Origin: JBBRCX01 sp038204465
Lineage (GTDB): Bacteria; Planctomycetota; Phycisphaerae; Tepidisphaerales; Tepidisphaeraceae
DNA length: 48,707 nucleotides
Assembly (NCBI GenBank): GCA_038204465.1
Contig: JBBRCX010000022.1
Span: 1 to 48,707 of the forward strand
Reading direction: 5' to 3'
How positions within the stretch are numbered: the first letter of the stretch is position 1; every line of letters begins with the position of its first letter. A program made the translations under genes and the position numbers. Of the stretch, positions 36,460 through 44,682 are shown in pieces. The notes under the pieces were generated by a model. That model was given only the letters and a program-made list of their open reading frames with translations, searched no databases and had not been told where the DNA came from.

Positions 36460-36550
36460 TCGGCGCCAGGGGCGGGAAGCCGGTCTGGCGAGCGGCGTAT
36501 GGTCTGGCGATTTTCGAGGCCTGTCAAGCGCCGTGGAGCCCCGTGTCCTG

Positions 36551-36569
36551 GTGCAATAGAAGTGTCACC
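36551..36569 (+). repeat. Second copy of the insertion-sequence end motif
   Basis: GTGCAATAGAAGTGTCACC here is the exact reverse complement of 17153-17171, which lies beside the transposase remnant. The match stops at both ends, and no transposase-like sequence is seen next to it. It may be a scar of a former insertion between the tRNA-Arg gene and the sugar enzyme gene. Confidence 0.55.
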
Positions 36570-36659
36570 CATAGCTCCTCATTGCGGCCGTTGGAGACCG
36601 AATGCAAATGCTCGGATGCAACGGCCCGCTGAGGCAATTGGGGCGGGAAAGAGCCGACT

Positions 36660-37601
36660 CTACTTCTGCTTCAACTGGTCGCGGTAAAACTCCACCATCT
36701 TTCCCAGCCCCTCTTTGCGGGCGATGGTTGGCGTCCAGCCGAGGACTTGCTTGGCGCGGGTGATGTCGGGGCAGCGGACGCGCGGGTCGTCGGGGGGCAT
36801 GGGCTGGTGGATGATCTTGCTCTTCGTGCCCGGAACCAACTCGATGATCTCCTTCGCGATTTGAAGGATGGTCACCTCTTCGGGGTTGCCCAGGTTGATC
36901 GGCTCGTGGAAGTCGCTCTCCATGGTGAGGTTGATCCCGCGCACGAGGTCGGTCACGTAGCAGAGGCTGCGCGTCTGCTTGCCGGCGCCGAAGACGGTCA
37001 ACGGCTCGTCGTTGAGGGCCTGGCGGATGAAGCTGATGACGACGCGGCCGTCGTAGGGGTCCATGCGCGGGCCGTAGGTGTTGAAGATGCGGATGATCCT
37101 GGTGTCGGCGCTGCGCTCGCGGTGGTAGGCCATGGTGCAGGCCTCGCTGAAGCGCTTGGCCTCATCGTACATGCTGCGCAGGCCGATGGGATTGACGTTG
37201 CCCCAGTAATCCTCGCGCTGCGGGTGGACGGCGGGGTCGCCATAACACTCGCTGGTGCTGGCCATGAGGAAGCGGCCGCCCTTCTGCACCGCCAGCTCGA
37301 GCAGGTTCCAGGTTCCCTGGCTGTTGACCTTCATCGTCGCGACCTGGTGCTTCGCGTAGCCAACGGGCGACGCGGGCGATGCCATGTGGTAGATGCGGTC
37401 GACCGGCCCGTCGATCCGCGGCGGCTGAATGACGTCATGCTCGACGAACGAATAGCGCTTCTCCTGTTTGAGGTGCGCGATGTTCTCCGGCTTGCCGGTG
37501 ATGAAGTTGTCGAGGCCGACGACGTCGTGTCCCTGGGACAGGAGCAGGTCGGTCAGGTGCGAGCCGAGAAAGCCGCCCGCGCCGGAGATGAGAATGCGCA
37601 T
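36660..37601 (-). CDS. UDP-glucuronate decarboxylase-like (UDP-xylose synthase) enzyme
   Basis: The 313-residue protein is a short-chain dehydrogenase/epimerase with the NAD-binding GAGGFLG (residues 7-13) and the catalytic Y145-x3-K149 (SMYDEAKR). The blocks FNTYGPRMDPYDGRVV and NLGNPEEVTILQIAKEI are those of UDP-glucuronate decarboxylases, which convert UDP-glucuronate to UDP-xylose. A closely related UDP-glucose epimerase is the main alternative. It follows the glycosyltransferase gene after about 130 bases, suggesting a shared role in a surface glycan or lipid. Confidence 0.85.
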   Translation of the reverse strand: MRILISGAGGFLGSHLTDLLLSQGHDVVGLDNFITGKPENIAHLKQEKRYSFVEHDVIQPPRIDGPVDRIYHMASPASPVGYAKHQVATMKVNSQGTWNLLELAVQKGGRFLMASTSECYGDPAVHPQREDYWGNVNPIGLRSMYDEAKRFSEACTMAYHRERSADTRIIRIFNTYGPRMDPYDGRVVISFIRQALNDEPLTVFGAGKQTRSLCYVTDLVRGINLTMESDFHEPINLGNPEEVTILQIAKEIIELVPGTKSKIIHQPMPPDDPRVRCPDITRAKQVLGWTPTIARKEGLGKMVEFYRDQLKQK

Positions 37602-37626
37602 CAGTCAAAAACCTCTGTCAGACGCT

Positions 37627-37676
37627 GCGGCCCGTTTGCGTGGGCCGCGGTTCTGGCGACAGGCAGGTGCCTGTCG
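37627..37676. repeat. Two GC palindromes between the sugar genes
   Basis: GCGGCCC (37627-37633) pairs with GGGCCGC (37642-37648), giving a seven-pair stem with an eight-base loop. Next to it CGACAGGCAGGTGCCTGTCG (37657-37676) is a near-perfect palindrome with nine pairs and a GG centre. They could be transcription terminators or repeat elements. No T-run follows either. Confidence 0.5.
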
Positions 37677-37734
37677 TCCGCAATGCAGGGGCAGAAGCAT
37701 CTGTCCCACCGACGGTTCGACCCGGCGGTGCTTT

Positions 37735-38556
37735 TCAGTCACTGAAACGAAAGCGAACGATCGCCAGGATCGCCTTGACCCCGTCGACCCAGGTGATCTT
37801 CTTCCCTTCTTCGTAGCTGCGGCCGTAGTAGGCGACGCCGACTTCGTAGATGCGCAAACGCGGACGCATGCGCGCGATCTTGGCCGTCACCTCCGCCTCG
37901 AAGCCGAAGCGGTCGCACTTCAGCTCGATGCGGTCGAGCACCGACCTGCGGAAGGCCTTGTAGCAGACCTCCATGTCGGTCAGGTTCAGGTTGGTGAACA
38001 TGTTACTCAGGAAGGTGAGGAACCTGTTGCCGAGGGTGTGCCAGAAGTAGAGCACGCGGTGCGGCTCGCCGATGAAGCGGCTGCCGTAGACAACGTCGGC
38101 GTGGCCTTCGACGATCGGCTGCAGCAGCTTCACGTAGTCGGCCGGGTCGTATTCGAGGTCCGCGTCCTGGACGAGCACGAGGTCGCCGCCCGCCCGTCGA
38201 AATCCATCGCGCAGCGCTGCGCCTTTGCCCTGGTTCACCGGCTTGTGGATGATCGTGAAATCCGCCAGGGGAAACATCGCCGGCAATTCGTCCAGGGCCG
38301 CCGCGGTGCCGTCGGTCGAACAGTCATCGACGCAAATGATCTGCATCCTCACGCCCTGCGGCAGCGGCGCCTCGATCACCTGCGCCACCAGCTGCCGCAC
38401 CGTCGCCACCTCGTTGTAAACCGGAATCACGATCGAAATCGACGTCGCGATAGCGGCTCCCGTCGGCGCGGAGACGGGCGTGCTCGCAGCCCCGAGCGCC
38501 TGGGAGCTCGGGGAGGGCCAGGCGGTGGAATGGACGGGTTTGGAAATCAGGCTCAT
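37735..38556 (-). CDS. Family 2 glycosyltransferase
   Basis: The 273-residue protein is a GT2 enzyme of the polyprenyl-phosphate mannosyl/glucosyltransferase type. SIVIPVYNEVATVRQLV, VDDCSTDGT and VQDADLEYDP are the GT-A nucleotide and metal motifs, and YGSRFIGEP and CYKAFRRSV follow. There is no C-terminal membrane segment, so it is cytosolic or peripheral and may charge a lipid carrier. The first 40 residues are variable and rich in proline and alanine. The UDP-sugar decarboxylase gene is downstream and the export ATPase gene upstream on the same strand. Confidence 0.87.
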   Translation of the reverse strand: MSLISKPVHSTAWPSPSSQALGAASTPVSAPTGAAIATSISIVIPVYNEVATVRQLVAQVIEAPLPQGVRMQIICVDDCSTDGTAAALDELPAMFPLADFTIIHKPVNQGKGAALRDGFRRAGGDLVLVQDADLEYDPADYVKLLQPIVEGHADVVYGSRFIGEPHRVLYFWHTLGNRFLTFLSNMFTNLNLTDMEVCYKAFRRSVLDRIELKCDRFGFEAEVTAKIARMRPRLRIYEVGVAYYGRSYEEGKKITWVDGVKAILAIVRFRFSD

Positions 38557-38628
38557 GCGCTGCTGTTGGACTGTCCCGACGCAACGCGGCGGGTCGTGTG
38601 CAGCATCCTAGCGAACCGGCTTGAAGGT

Positions 38629-39465
38629 TCAATTAGAAACGGCCTGCCCGACATCGCCAGCGGCGATCGGCTCGCCGGAAACGGGGCGGTCCCTGAGGAT
38701 CATGCCGTCCTCCATGGTGACCATGCGGCGCGCTTTGGCCGCGAGGGCGGTGTCGTGGGTGACCATCACGATCGCCTGTCCCGCGCTGGAGAGCTGAGCG
38801 AAGATCTCGGCGACGCGCTCGCTGTTGCCGCGATCGAGGTTGCCGGTGGGCTCGTCCGCCAGGAGCACCGCCGGCTCGTTCGCCAGGGCGCGGGCGACCG
38901 CGACGCGCTGCTGCTCGCCGCCGCTCAGGCGATTGGCGCGGCGGCGCGCCTTGTCGGCCAGCCCGAATTGCTCGAGCAGTGCCGCGGCCCGCTCCATGGC
39001 GGCGGGGCGCGAGAGGCGGCGAAGCTTGAGCATCGGCAGGCAGATATTCTCCTGAGCCGTGAACTCCTTGAGCAGATAATGAAACTGGAAGACGAAGCCG
39101 ACCTTTTCATTGCGGAGCTGCGCCAGTTCCTGTTCGCTCAACTGCGATGTGTCGTGCTCGTCGATGAAGACCCTGCTCGGCGGATCGAACGGAACGCCAT
39201 CGTCGTCGGTGAGTGTCGGGCGGTCCAAGCCGCCGAGCAGGTAGAGCAGCGTGCTCTTCCCCGACCCGCTGGCGCCGACGATCGAGACGTACTCGTGCAT
39301 CCCAATGCTGAGCGACACGCCTTTGAGGACCCGCGCCGGCGCCTCGCGCGAGCCCAGAACGCGATGGACGTTCTGAGCGCGCAGCAGCGGTCCGCGCTCG
39401 GGTCGATTACCGATGGGGAAACCGGCGGCGCGTGTGGAGTGGGCGTTTGGGTTAGTGAGCGCCAC
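38629..39465 (-). CDS. LolD/MacB-type ABC transporter ATPase
   Basis: The 278-residue ATPase has Walker A GASGSGKST, signature LSGGEQQRVAVARAL and Walker B VLLADEPTGNLD, the last with the GNLD typical of the LolD/MacB/FtsE group. It starts with GTG at 39465, with GAGGTG just upstream; this overlaps the end of the permease gene by 14 bases. It energises the permease encoded by that gene. The C-terminus has a short extension beyond the ATPase core. Confidence 0.92.
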   Translation of the reverse strand: MALTNPNAHSTRAAGFPIGNRPERGPLLRAQNVHRVLGSREAPARVLKGVSLSIGMHEYVSIVGASGSGKSTLLYLLGGLDRPTLTDDDGVPFDPPSRVFIDEHDTSQLSEQELAQLRNEKVGFVFQFHYLLKEFTAQENICLPMLKLRRLSRPAAMERAAALLEQFGLADKARRRANRLSGGEQQRVAVARALANEPAVLLADEPTGNLDRGNSERVAEIFAQLSSAGQAIVMVTHDTALAAKARRMVTMEDGMILRDRPVSGEPIAAGDVGQAVSN

Positions 39466-40699
39466 GGATCACCTCGACCGGATCGTAGCTCGCCGCCCGG
39501 CGCGCGGGATAGACCGCGGCGACCAGCACGATCAGCATCGCGCTGATGAAGGCGGAATAGTACTGGCTCGGGTGCTCGCTCATGAGAAGGCCCTCGACCT
39601 TCACGAGCCCTTCCATCTCAATCGGCAGGCGCCGCAGCACCTCGATGGTCAGCTTGCCGAGCAGCAGGCCCAGCGCTGAGCCGACGAGCCCGATCACCAG
39701 ACCCTGGAACAGGTAGATGAGGGTGATGTCGTTGCGGGAAAGGCCGAAGCTCTTGAGGATCGCGATGTCGTTCACCCGCTCGAGCACGGCCATGATGAGA
39801 ATGTTGAGCACGCCGAACGCCGCGACGATCAGCAGGGCGCCGGTGATGATGTAAGTGATGAGCGTCTGGATCTTGAAGATCTTGAGGAAATTGGCGTTGG
39901 ACTCCTGCCAGCTTTCGGTGCGGTAGCCGGCGATGGATTCGATCTGGGCCGCGTAGCCTTCCGCCCTGGTGTAATCGTCGGTGCGGATGACGATCTCGTT
40001 GACGATGTTTTTCTTGTCCAGCAGCGTCTGCGCGCTGTTGAGCAGCATGTAGGCGCGGGAGTAATCGACCGGCGTGACGCCGGTTTGAAAGATGCCGACG
40101 ACGCGAGCGGTGGTCTTTCCGCCGGTCGAGCTGGAGAGGGAGATGCTGTCGTCCAGGCGCGCGCCCAGGAGGTCTGCGACGCCGCGCCCGAGGATCACGC
40201 CGTCCGCGGTGGTCCGCAGTCTGGCGAATCCTCCTTCGATCACATCCTGGCCGATGGTCGTTACCCTGATCTGCTGCTCGGGCTCGACGCCGAAGATGTT
40301 GAGGTTCAGCGTCTTGGTTCCGTAGGTCGCGATGACCGAGCCGTAGACTTCCGGCGCGACTGCCTGGATGCCCGGCATTGTCTCCAGCGTGCGGATCAAG
40401 CCGGTGGGGTTGTTGATCTTCTTGATGGTGTCGCGCGGCTTGACGCCTTCGAGCGCGAGCAGCGCGTTCGGGTGGGTATAAGCCCGCTCGAGGATGGGCG
40501 TGCGCGTTTCGCGCGGCTCGTCCTTGATGCTGATGTGCCCGGATGACTCGACCGTCTCGATGATGAACTTGTCGGTGAAGCCCTCCATCATGGAGAGCAT
40601 GGCGATGAACATCGTGACGCTGATGGTGACGCCGGCAATGCAGACCAGCGACTGGCGCTTGTGGGTCAGGAAGTAGCGGAGGGAGATGAACCATCGCAT
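39452..40699 (-). CDS. LolC/MacB-type ABC permease
   Basis: The 415-residue protein has one membrane helix near the N-terminus (about 18-38), a large periplasmic domain, and three helices in the last third (about 284-306, 330-352 and 385-405). This is the four-helix FtsX/MacB-core layout seen in LolC/E and MacB permeases, which extract substrates from the outer face of the inner membrane. It probably works with the LolD-like ATPase and the HlyD-family protein as an envelope export or lipoprotein-release system. The substrate is unknown. Confidence 0.9.
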   Translation of the reverse strand: MRWFISLRYFLTHKRQSLVCIAGVTISVTMFIAMLSMMEGFTDKFIIETVESSGHISIKDEPRETRTPILERAYTHPNALLALEGVKPRDTIKKINNPTGLIRTLETMPGIQAVAPEVYGSVIATYGTKTLNLNIFGVEPEQQIRVTTIGQDVIEGGFARLRTTADGVILGRGVADLLGARLDDSISLSSSTGGKTTARVVGIFQTGVTPVDYSRAYMLLNSAQTLLDKKNIVNEIVIRTDDYTRAEGYAAQIESIAGYRTESWQESNANFLKIFKIQTLITYIITGALLIVAAFGVLNILIMAVLERVNDIAILKSFGLSRNDITLIYLFQGLVIGLVGSALGLLLGKLTIEVLRRLPIEMEGLVKVEGLLMSEHPSQYYSAFISAMLIVLVAAVYPARRAASYDPVEVIRGAH

Positions 40700-40858
40700 G
40701 AGAATTTCCGGTCGGCGCTGCTGTCAGATCGTCAGGACTGTCAAATGCGTCGAGGCGTTTTGGTGCGTGCGAGCGGTTAGGTGGTGGCTCGCCGTCTCGT
40801 TTGGCGGATGCGGCGGATGCTGTGGGAGCAGCGGGCGCTGAACTACTGGAGTCGCCGG

Positions 40859-40928
40859 CACGGGCGGGACGCCCGTGTTACGACAGAGACGCCGGCACGC
40901 GATCGCTGGCACGGGCGGAACGCGAGTG
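40859..40928. repeat. Degenerate GC palindrome pair
   Basis: CACGGGCGGGACGCCCGTG (40859-40877) is a hairpin with seven-pair arms and a GGGAC loop. A 19-base sequence of the same type with three changes, CACGGGCGGAACGCGAGTG, lies at 40910-40928. Both are in the 238-base gap between the HlyD-family and permease genes, which otherwise holds no coding sequence. They look like members of a repeat family. Confidence 0.55.
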
Positions 40929-40937
40929 AAAATGCGG

Positions 40938-42221
40938 CTAGTTGAAACCCTTGAATGCCTCCTTTTGCCTGGGCTTATTGAGATTGGCGGCGGCGACGGG
41001 ATCGAGGTACTCGGCGCGCACGGAGCGGCCTGGCTTTAGATTTCCGACGGGGCTGATTACGACCCGGTCGCCCGGGCGGACGCCGTCCAACAGTTCCAGG
41101 CGCTCGACACTTCGCAGGCCGCGTGTCGTCTTGAGTTGTTCCAGGCGTCCGCCGCGTACGGTATAGACTGCGCCGTTTTGCCATGCCTGCGCCGGCACGA
41201 CGAGCGATGTCGCTTTTTCTTCGATGATGAACGCGAGCTCTCCGGTCATGCCGGCGGCGAGGCGTTCGTTAGGCCGGTCGATCGTGACATCCACCTCGAA
41301 GGTGCGCCGCTCCGGGTCGGCCTTGTCATAGATGCGGGTCACCTTGCCTTCAAACGGCGCTGCGTCCTGGAAGGAATAGAGGGTCATCCGCACGAGCTGA
41401 TTGCGGCGCACGTTGGTGAGGTCTTCCTCGTCAACCGCCGCCCGCATCACCAGCTTTTCGGGGCGAACGTCGGCGATCTGCATGATGTGGTCGTTCTCTT
41501 TGAGCCGGGTTCCCATGGATTCCGGGCGGTCAAGAACGACGCCGTCGGTGGGACTTCGCAGCGTCTGCTCCTCTACGTTCCAGTTGGCGATCTTCAGGGC
41601 CGCCTCGGCGACCTCGAGGTCCTTGCGCACCTCGAGCTTCTTGGCCGCCAGTTGCGCCTTGAGCGACTCGAGCTCCTTCGATAGCTCCTTGACGCGATCG
41701 AGGGAGCGGTCCAGGTCGCTCTGCGACGCGGCGTTCTGCTTCAGCAGCGAGGTGACGCGTTGCTCCTCGCGCTGCGCGATGACCAGGAGCTCGACGGTGA
41801 ATCCCGCGCGGGCTTCGAACTCCTGAAGCACCGGGGAGGTCTTCGCTTCCGCGCGGGCCCGCTTCTCGCGCACTTCGGCCTCGGCCTGCATCTGGCGAAA
41901 GTCCAGCCCCGGATCGGTAACGACGGCCAGCGGCTGGCCCGCCTTGACCGAATCGCCCTTCTCGACCAGCACCTTTGCCAGCGTGCCGGCGACCTGGCTC
42001 TTGATGGGAAACTCGCGCACCGGCTGCAGCGTCCCGGTCGCGTAGAAGGCCTGCACCACCGGACCTTCCACCACTTCGGTGACGGTCACGGTGGGGCGCA
42101 GCAAACGGTAGGTAATGAACGCGGCAGCGATGAGTGAGAGCGCGATTGCCGCTCCGATCACCCATCGAACCGTGCTTTGCCCTCGCCGCCGTTTCACTCG
42201 AGCGATTATACGCGCGTGCAT
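40938..42221 (-). CDS. HlyD/MacA-type periplasmic adaptor protein
   Basis: The 427-residue protein has a single N-terminal membrane helix (about 19-39) and then a split lipoyl-like domain around a long coiled coil (about 115-205), followed by beta-barrel sequence. This is the layout of MacA and related adaptors that connect an inner-membrane ABC pump to an outer-membrane channel. No TolC-like gene is in the window. A TATAAT element on the minus strand at 42205-42210 lies just inside the annotated start, so initiation at the in-frame GTG at 42197 is an alternative. It is upstream of the permease and ATPase genes. Confidence 0.87.
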   Translation of the reverse strand: MHARIIARVKRRRGQSTVRWVIGAAIALSLIAAAFITYRLLRPTVTVTEVVEGPVVQAFYATGTLQPVREFPIKSQVAGTLAKVLVEKGDSVKAGQPLAVVTDPGLDFRQMQAEAEVREKRARAEAKTSPVLQEFEARAGFTVELLVIAQREEQRVTSLLKQNAASQSDLDRSLDRVKELSKELESLKAQLAAKKLEVRKDLEVAEAALKIANWNVEEQTLRSPTDGVVLDRPESMGTRLKENDHIMQIADVRPEKLVMRAAVDEEDLTNVRRNQLVRMTLYSFQDAAPFEGKVTRIYDKADPERRTFEVDVTIDRPNERLAAGMTGELAFIIEEKATSLVVPAQAWQNGAVYTVRGGRLEQLKTTRGLRSVERLELLDGVRPGDRVVISPVGNLKPGRSVRAEYLDPVAAANLNKPRQKEAFKGFN

Positions 42222-42368
42222 TGAGGGAACGTCACAATCCGTTTTGGCGACACTTCCCCGCCGGCCACGCGCACGTTCGCTCGCAGCGGGCGGTGCGGCA
42301 ACCTTTTGCGCTTGACACTCGTTTTTACGAGGTCTAGCTTTGATCGCCATCGCCCCAGGAGCCGCCTG

Positions 42369-42767
42369 ATGTCCGTCCAGATGGAGTTGCACAAGATCAT
42401 CATCAGCGAGTTGCAGGACCAGCAGATCATCGTCCTGAAGGAGGTGGACGGCGATCGGAACTTCCCCATCGTGATCGGGAGCGGCGAAGCGTATGCAATC
42501 GATCGGCGGCTCAAAGGGGTCATCCACCCGCGCCCGATGACGCATGACCTCCTGGCCTCGGTGATCGAACAGCTGGGCGGCGCGATCGACCGCATCGAGA
42601 TCAACAACCTGCAGGACCACACCTTCTTCGCGCGCATCCACATCCGCCGCGACGGAGAGGTCGTCAAAATCGACAGCCGGCCCAGCGATGCGATCGCGCT
42701 GGGCGTTGCGACGTCGATTCCGATCTACGTCGCGGAGCATGTGCTGGACGAAGTTTCCCGAGGATGA
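42369..42767 (+). CDS. Bifunctional nuclease family (DUF151) protein
   Basis: The 132-residue protein has the DUF151 pattern: VLKEVDGDRNFPIVIGSGEAYAI, PMTHDLLASVIEQLGG, FFARIHIRR and the conserved SRPSDAIALGV. Characterised relatives cleave both DNA and RNA, but the in vivo role is uncertain. The ATG at 42369 has AGGAG ten bases upstream; the frame before it is not coding. It is divergent from the HlyD-family gene. Confidence 0.88.
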   Translation: MSVQMELHKIIISELQDQQIIVLKEVDGDRNFPIVIGSGEAYAIDRRLKGVIHPRPMTHDLLASVIEQLGGAIDRIEINNLQDHTFFARIHIRRDGEVVKIDSRPSDAIALGVATSIPIYVAEHVLDEVSRG

Positions 42768-42869
42768 TTCACCGCGGAGTTCCCGCAGCGCGCTCTCGTC
42801 CCCTGCAACTGAGTGGCGGCTTCGCTAAGATGAGATCCGGCGGCGGGGTCGAACGTTAAGGAGCGATTC

Positions 42870-43208
42870 ATGCAGATGATCGAAGCGGTGATCAAGCCTC
42901 ATAAGCTCGATGCGGTAAAGGCGGGGTTGGCGAAGCTGGGGATCCTTGGGGTGACTGCGATTGAGTGCAAAGGCTTCGGGCGGCAGATGGGCCATACCGA
43001 GCGCTATCGGGGCGCGAAGATGGACGTCGGATTCGTGCCCAAGGTGCTGCTGAAGATCTGCGTGAAATCGGAGGAGACGGATCGCGCCGTGCAGGTGATC
43101 GTTGAAGCCGCCAAGACAGGCGAGGTTGGCGACGGGAAGATCTTCGTCTATCCCATCGACAAGGTGGTCCGCATCCGCACCGGTGATCTCAACGAGCACG
43201 CGCTCTGA
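42870..43208 (+). CDS. glnB: PII nitrogen regulatory protein
   Basis: The 112-residue trimeric PII signal protein senses 2-oxoglutarate and ATP/ADP. It has the ammonium-status T-loop GFGRQMGHTERYRGAK, the B-loop GEVGDGKIFV and the C-loop block KVVRIRTGDLNEHAL. Position 51, the tyrosine that GlnD uridylylates in E. coli, is methionine (MDVGFVPKV), while Tyr46 is kept. Regulation by uridylylation is therefore unlikely. A good AAGGAG lies upstream of the ATG. No amtB, glnA or glnD is adjacent. Confidence 0.95.
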   Translation: MQMIEAVIKPHKLDAVKAGLAKLGILGVTAIECKGFGRQMGHTERYRGAKMDVGFVPKVLLKICVKSEETDRAVQVIVEAAKTGEVGDGKIFVYPIDKVVRIRTGDLNEHAL

Positions 43209-43230
43209 GCGGGCGGTCGCCCGCGTCTTT
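43209..43230 (+). terminator. Rho-independent terminator candidate after glnB
   Basis: GCGGGCG (43209-43215) and CGCCCGC (43218-43224) form a seven-pair GC stem starting at the base after the glnB stop codon, followed by GTCTTT. The T-run is short, but position and stem strength fit termination. Confidence 0.5.
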
Positions 43231-43317
43231 CATCGTGACTTACCAGCCATTTCCCAGAAGAAGAACATGAGCCCCTTCGGGTGCAATTGGACGCGCCGCG
43301 CGGCTCCGCGCGGGCAA

Positions 43318-43390
<73 letters not shown>

Positions 43391-43398
43391 GGGAGAGA

Positions 43399-44679
43399 TC
43401 ACGGCGGCGGCAATTCCCATTTTACGGCTCCGCCGACGATTGTCATGACGGCCCGCCCTTTCACGCGCCAGCCGGCGAACGGACAGTTGCAGCTCTTGCT
43501 GGCGAAACGTTTGACGTCGATGGTCCATTCCAGGTTTGGGTCGATGAGCGTGACATCGGCGTCGGCGCCTTCCTGAAGGGTGCCCTTCTTCAGATTGATG
43601 ATCTGAGCCGGGCGCGTCGACATCAGCTCGATGAGCTTCATCCAGGGGATGTGGCCCGGCTCGACCAGCGCCTTGACGTAGAGCGGGAGGGCGCACTCCA
43701 GGCCGATGATGCCGAAGGGGGCGTAGGGAAACTCGTGCTCCTTTTCTTCGGCAAGATGCGGCGCGTGATCGGTGGCCAGGCAATCGATCGTGCCGTCGAC
43801 GACGCCTTCGATGCATGCTTTCACATCCGCGGCGGTGCAGAGCGGCGGGTTCATCTTGTAGTTGGTGTCGTAGCCGCGGCAACTCTCGTCGGTGAGCAGC
43901 AGGTGGTGAGGCGAGACCTCGGCGGTGACGCTCTCGCCCGCGCGCTTGGCCGAGCGGATCAGCTCGACGCTGCCGGCGGTGCTGAGGTGCTGAACGTGAT
44001 AGCGGCAGCCGATCCTCCGGTTCAACAGCAGGTCGCGCGCGATCATGAGCTGCTCGGCTTCGGCGGGGATGCCGGCGAGGCCCAGGGTCATCGAGACCAA
44101 CCCCGCGTGCATCGATCCGCCGCTGAGGGTCGGCTCCTCGCAGTGCTGCATGAGGACGGCGTCGAACATCCTGGCGTACTGCAGCGCCTTGCGCATGACC
44201 GAGGCATCAGCGACGCCGACGCCGTCATCGCTGAAGGCGATCGCGCCGCGCTGATGCATGGATCCGAGCTCGGCCAGCTCCTTTCCTTCGCGCCCCTTGG
44301 TGATGGCGCCGACGGGGAAGACGTTGGCGAGGCCGACGCGCTGGCTCTGCCGCAGCACGAATTCGATCTGGCCTTCGTTGTCGAGCGGCGGCTTGGTGTT
44401 GGGCATGCAGCAGACGGTGCTGAATCCGCCGGCGACGGCGGCGGCGGCGCCGGAGGCGATGGTCTCCTCCTCTTCGTCGCCGGGCTCGCGGAAATGGACG
44501 TGGATGTCGATCAGGCCGGGCGTGACATACTTACCCGCAGCATCGATGACGATGTCGGCCTTGCCCAGGTTTGTACCGACGGCGGCGACCTTTCCGTCGC
44601 GCAGGAGCACGTCCGCGCGGCGCTCGAAGATGCGCGAGGGGTCGAGGAGGGTGCCGTGCTGGATCAGGATGGAAGGCAT
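43399..44679 (-). CDS. pyrC: Dihydroorotase
   Basis: The 426-residue enzyme closes carbamoyl aspartate to dihydroorotate. The metal-binding DIHVHFREPG follows VTPGLID, and CMPNTKPP, MQHCEEP, YHVQHLSTAGSVELI and TDHAPH are the further family motifs. This is the class I (longer) type. It starts at ATG 44679 just inside a field of GATTTGC repeats and has no Shine-Dalgarno sequence. It is the third gene of a pyrR-pyrB-pyrC set, separated from pyrB by a repeat-filled gap of about 230 bases. Confidence 0.95.
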   Translation of the reverse strand: MPSILIQHGTLLDPSRIFERRADVLLRDGKVAAVGTNLGKADIVIDAAGKYVTPGLIDIHVHFREPGDEEEETIASGAAAAVAGGFSTVCCMPNTKPPLDNEGQIEFVLRQSQRVGLANVFPVGAITKGREGKELAELGSMHQRGAIAFSDDGVGVADASVMRKALQYARMFDAVLMQHCEEPTLSGGSMHAGLVSMTLGLAGIPAEAEQLMIARDLLLNRRIGCRYHVQHLSTAGSVELIRSAKRAGESVTAEVSPHHLLLTDESCRGYDTNYKMNPPLCTAADVKACIEGVVDGTIDCLATDHAPHLAEEKEHEFPYAPFGIIGLECALPLYVKALVEPGHIPWMKLIELMSTRPAQIINLKKGTLQEGADADVTLIDPNLEWTIDVKRFASKSCNCPFAGWRVKGRAVMTIVGGAVKWELPPP

Positions 44680-44682
44680 GAG

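Noticed and set aside
43293..43317. GC-rich inverted repeat downstream of tRNA-CAT as a terminator
   Set aside because: The two CCGCGCGG copies are each self-complementary with only two bases between them and there is no T-run, so a terminator is not supported.
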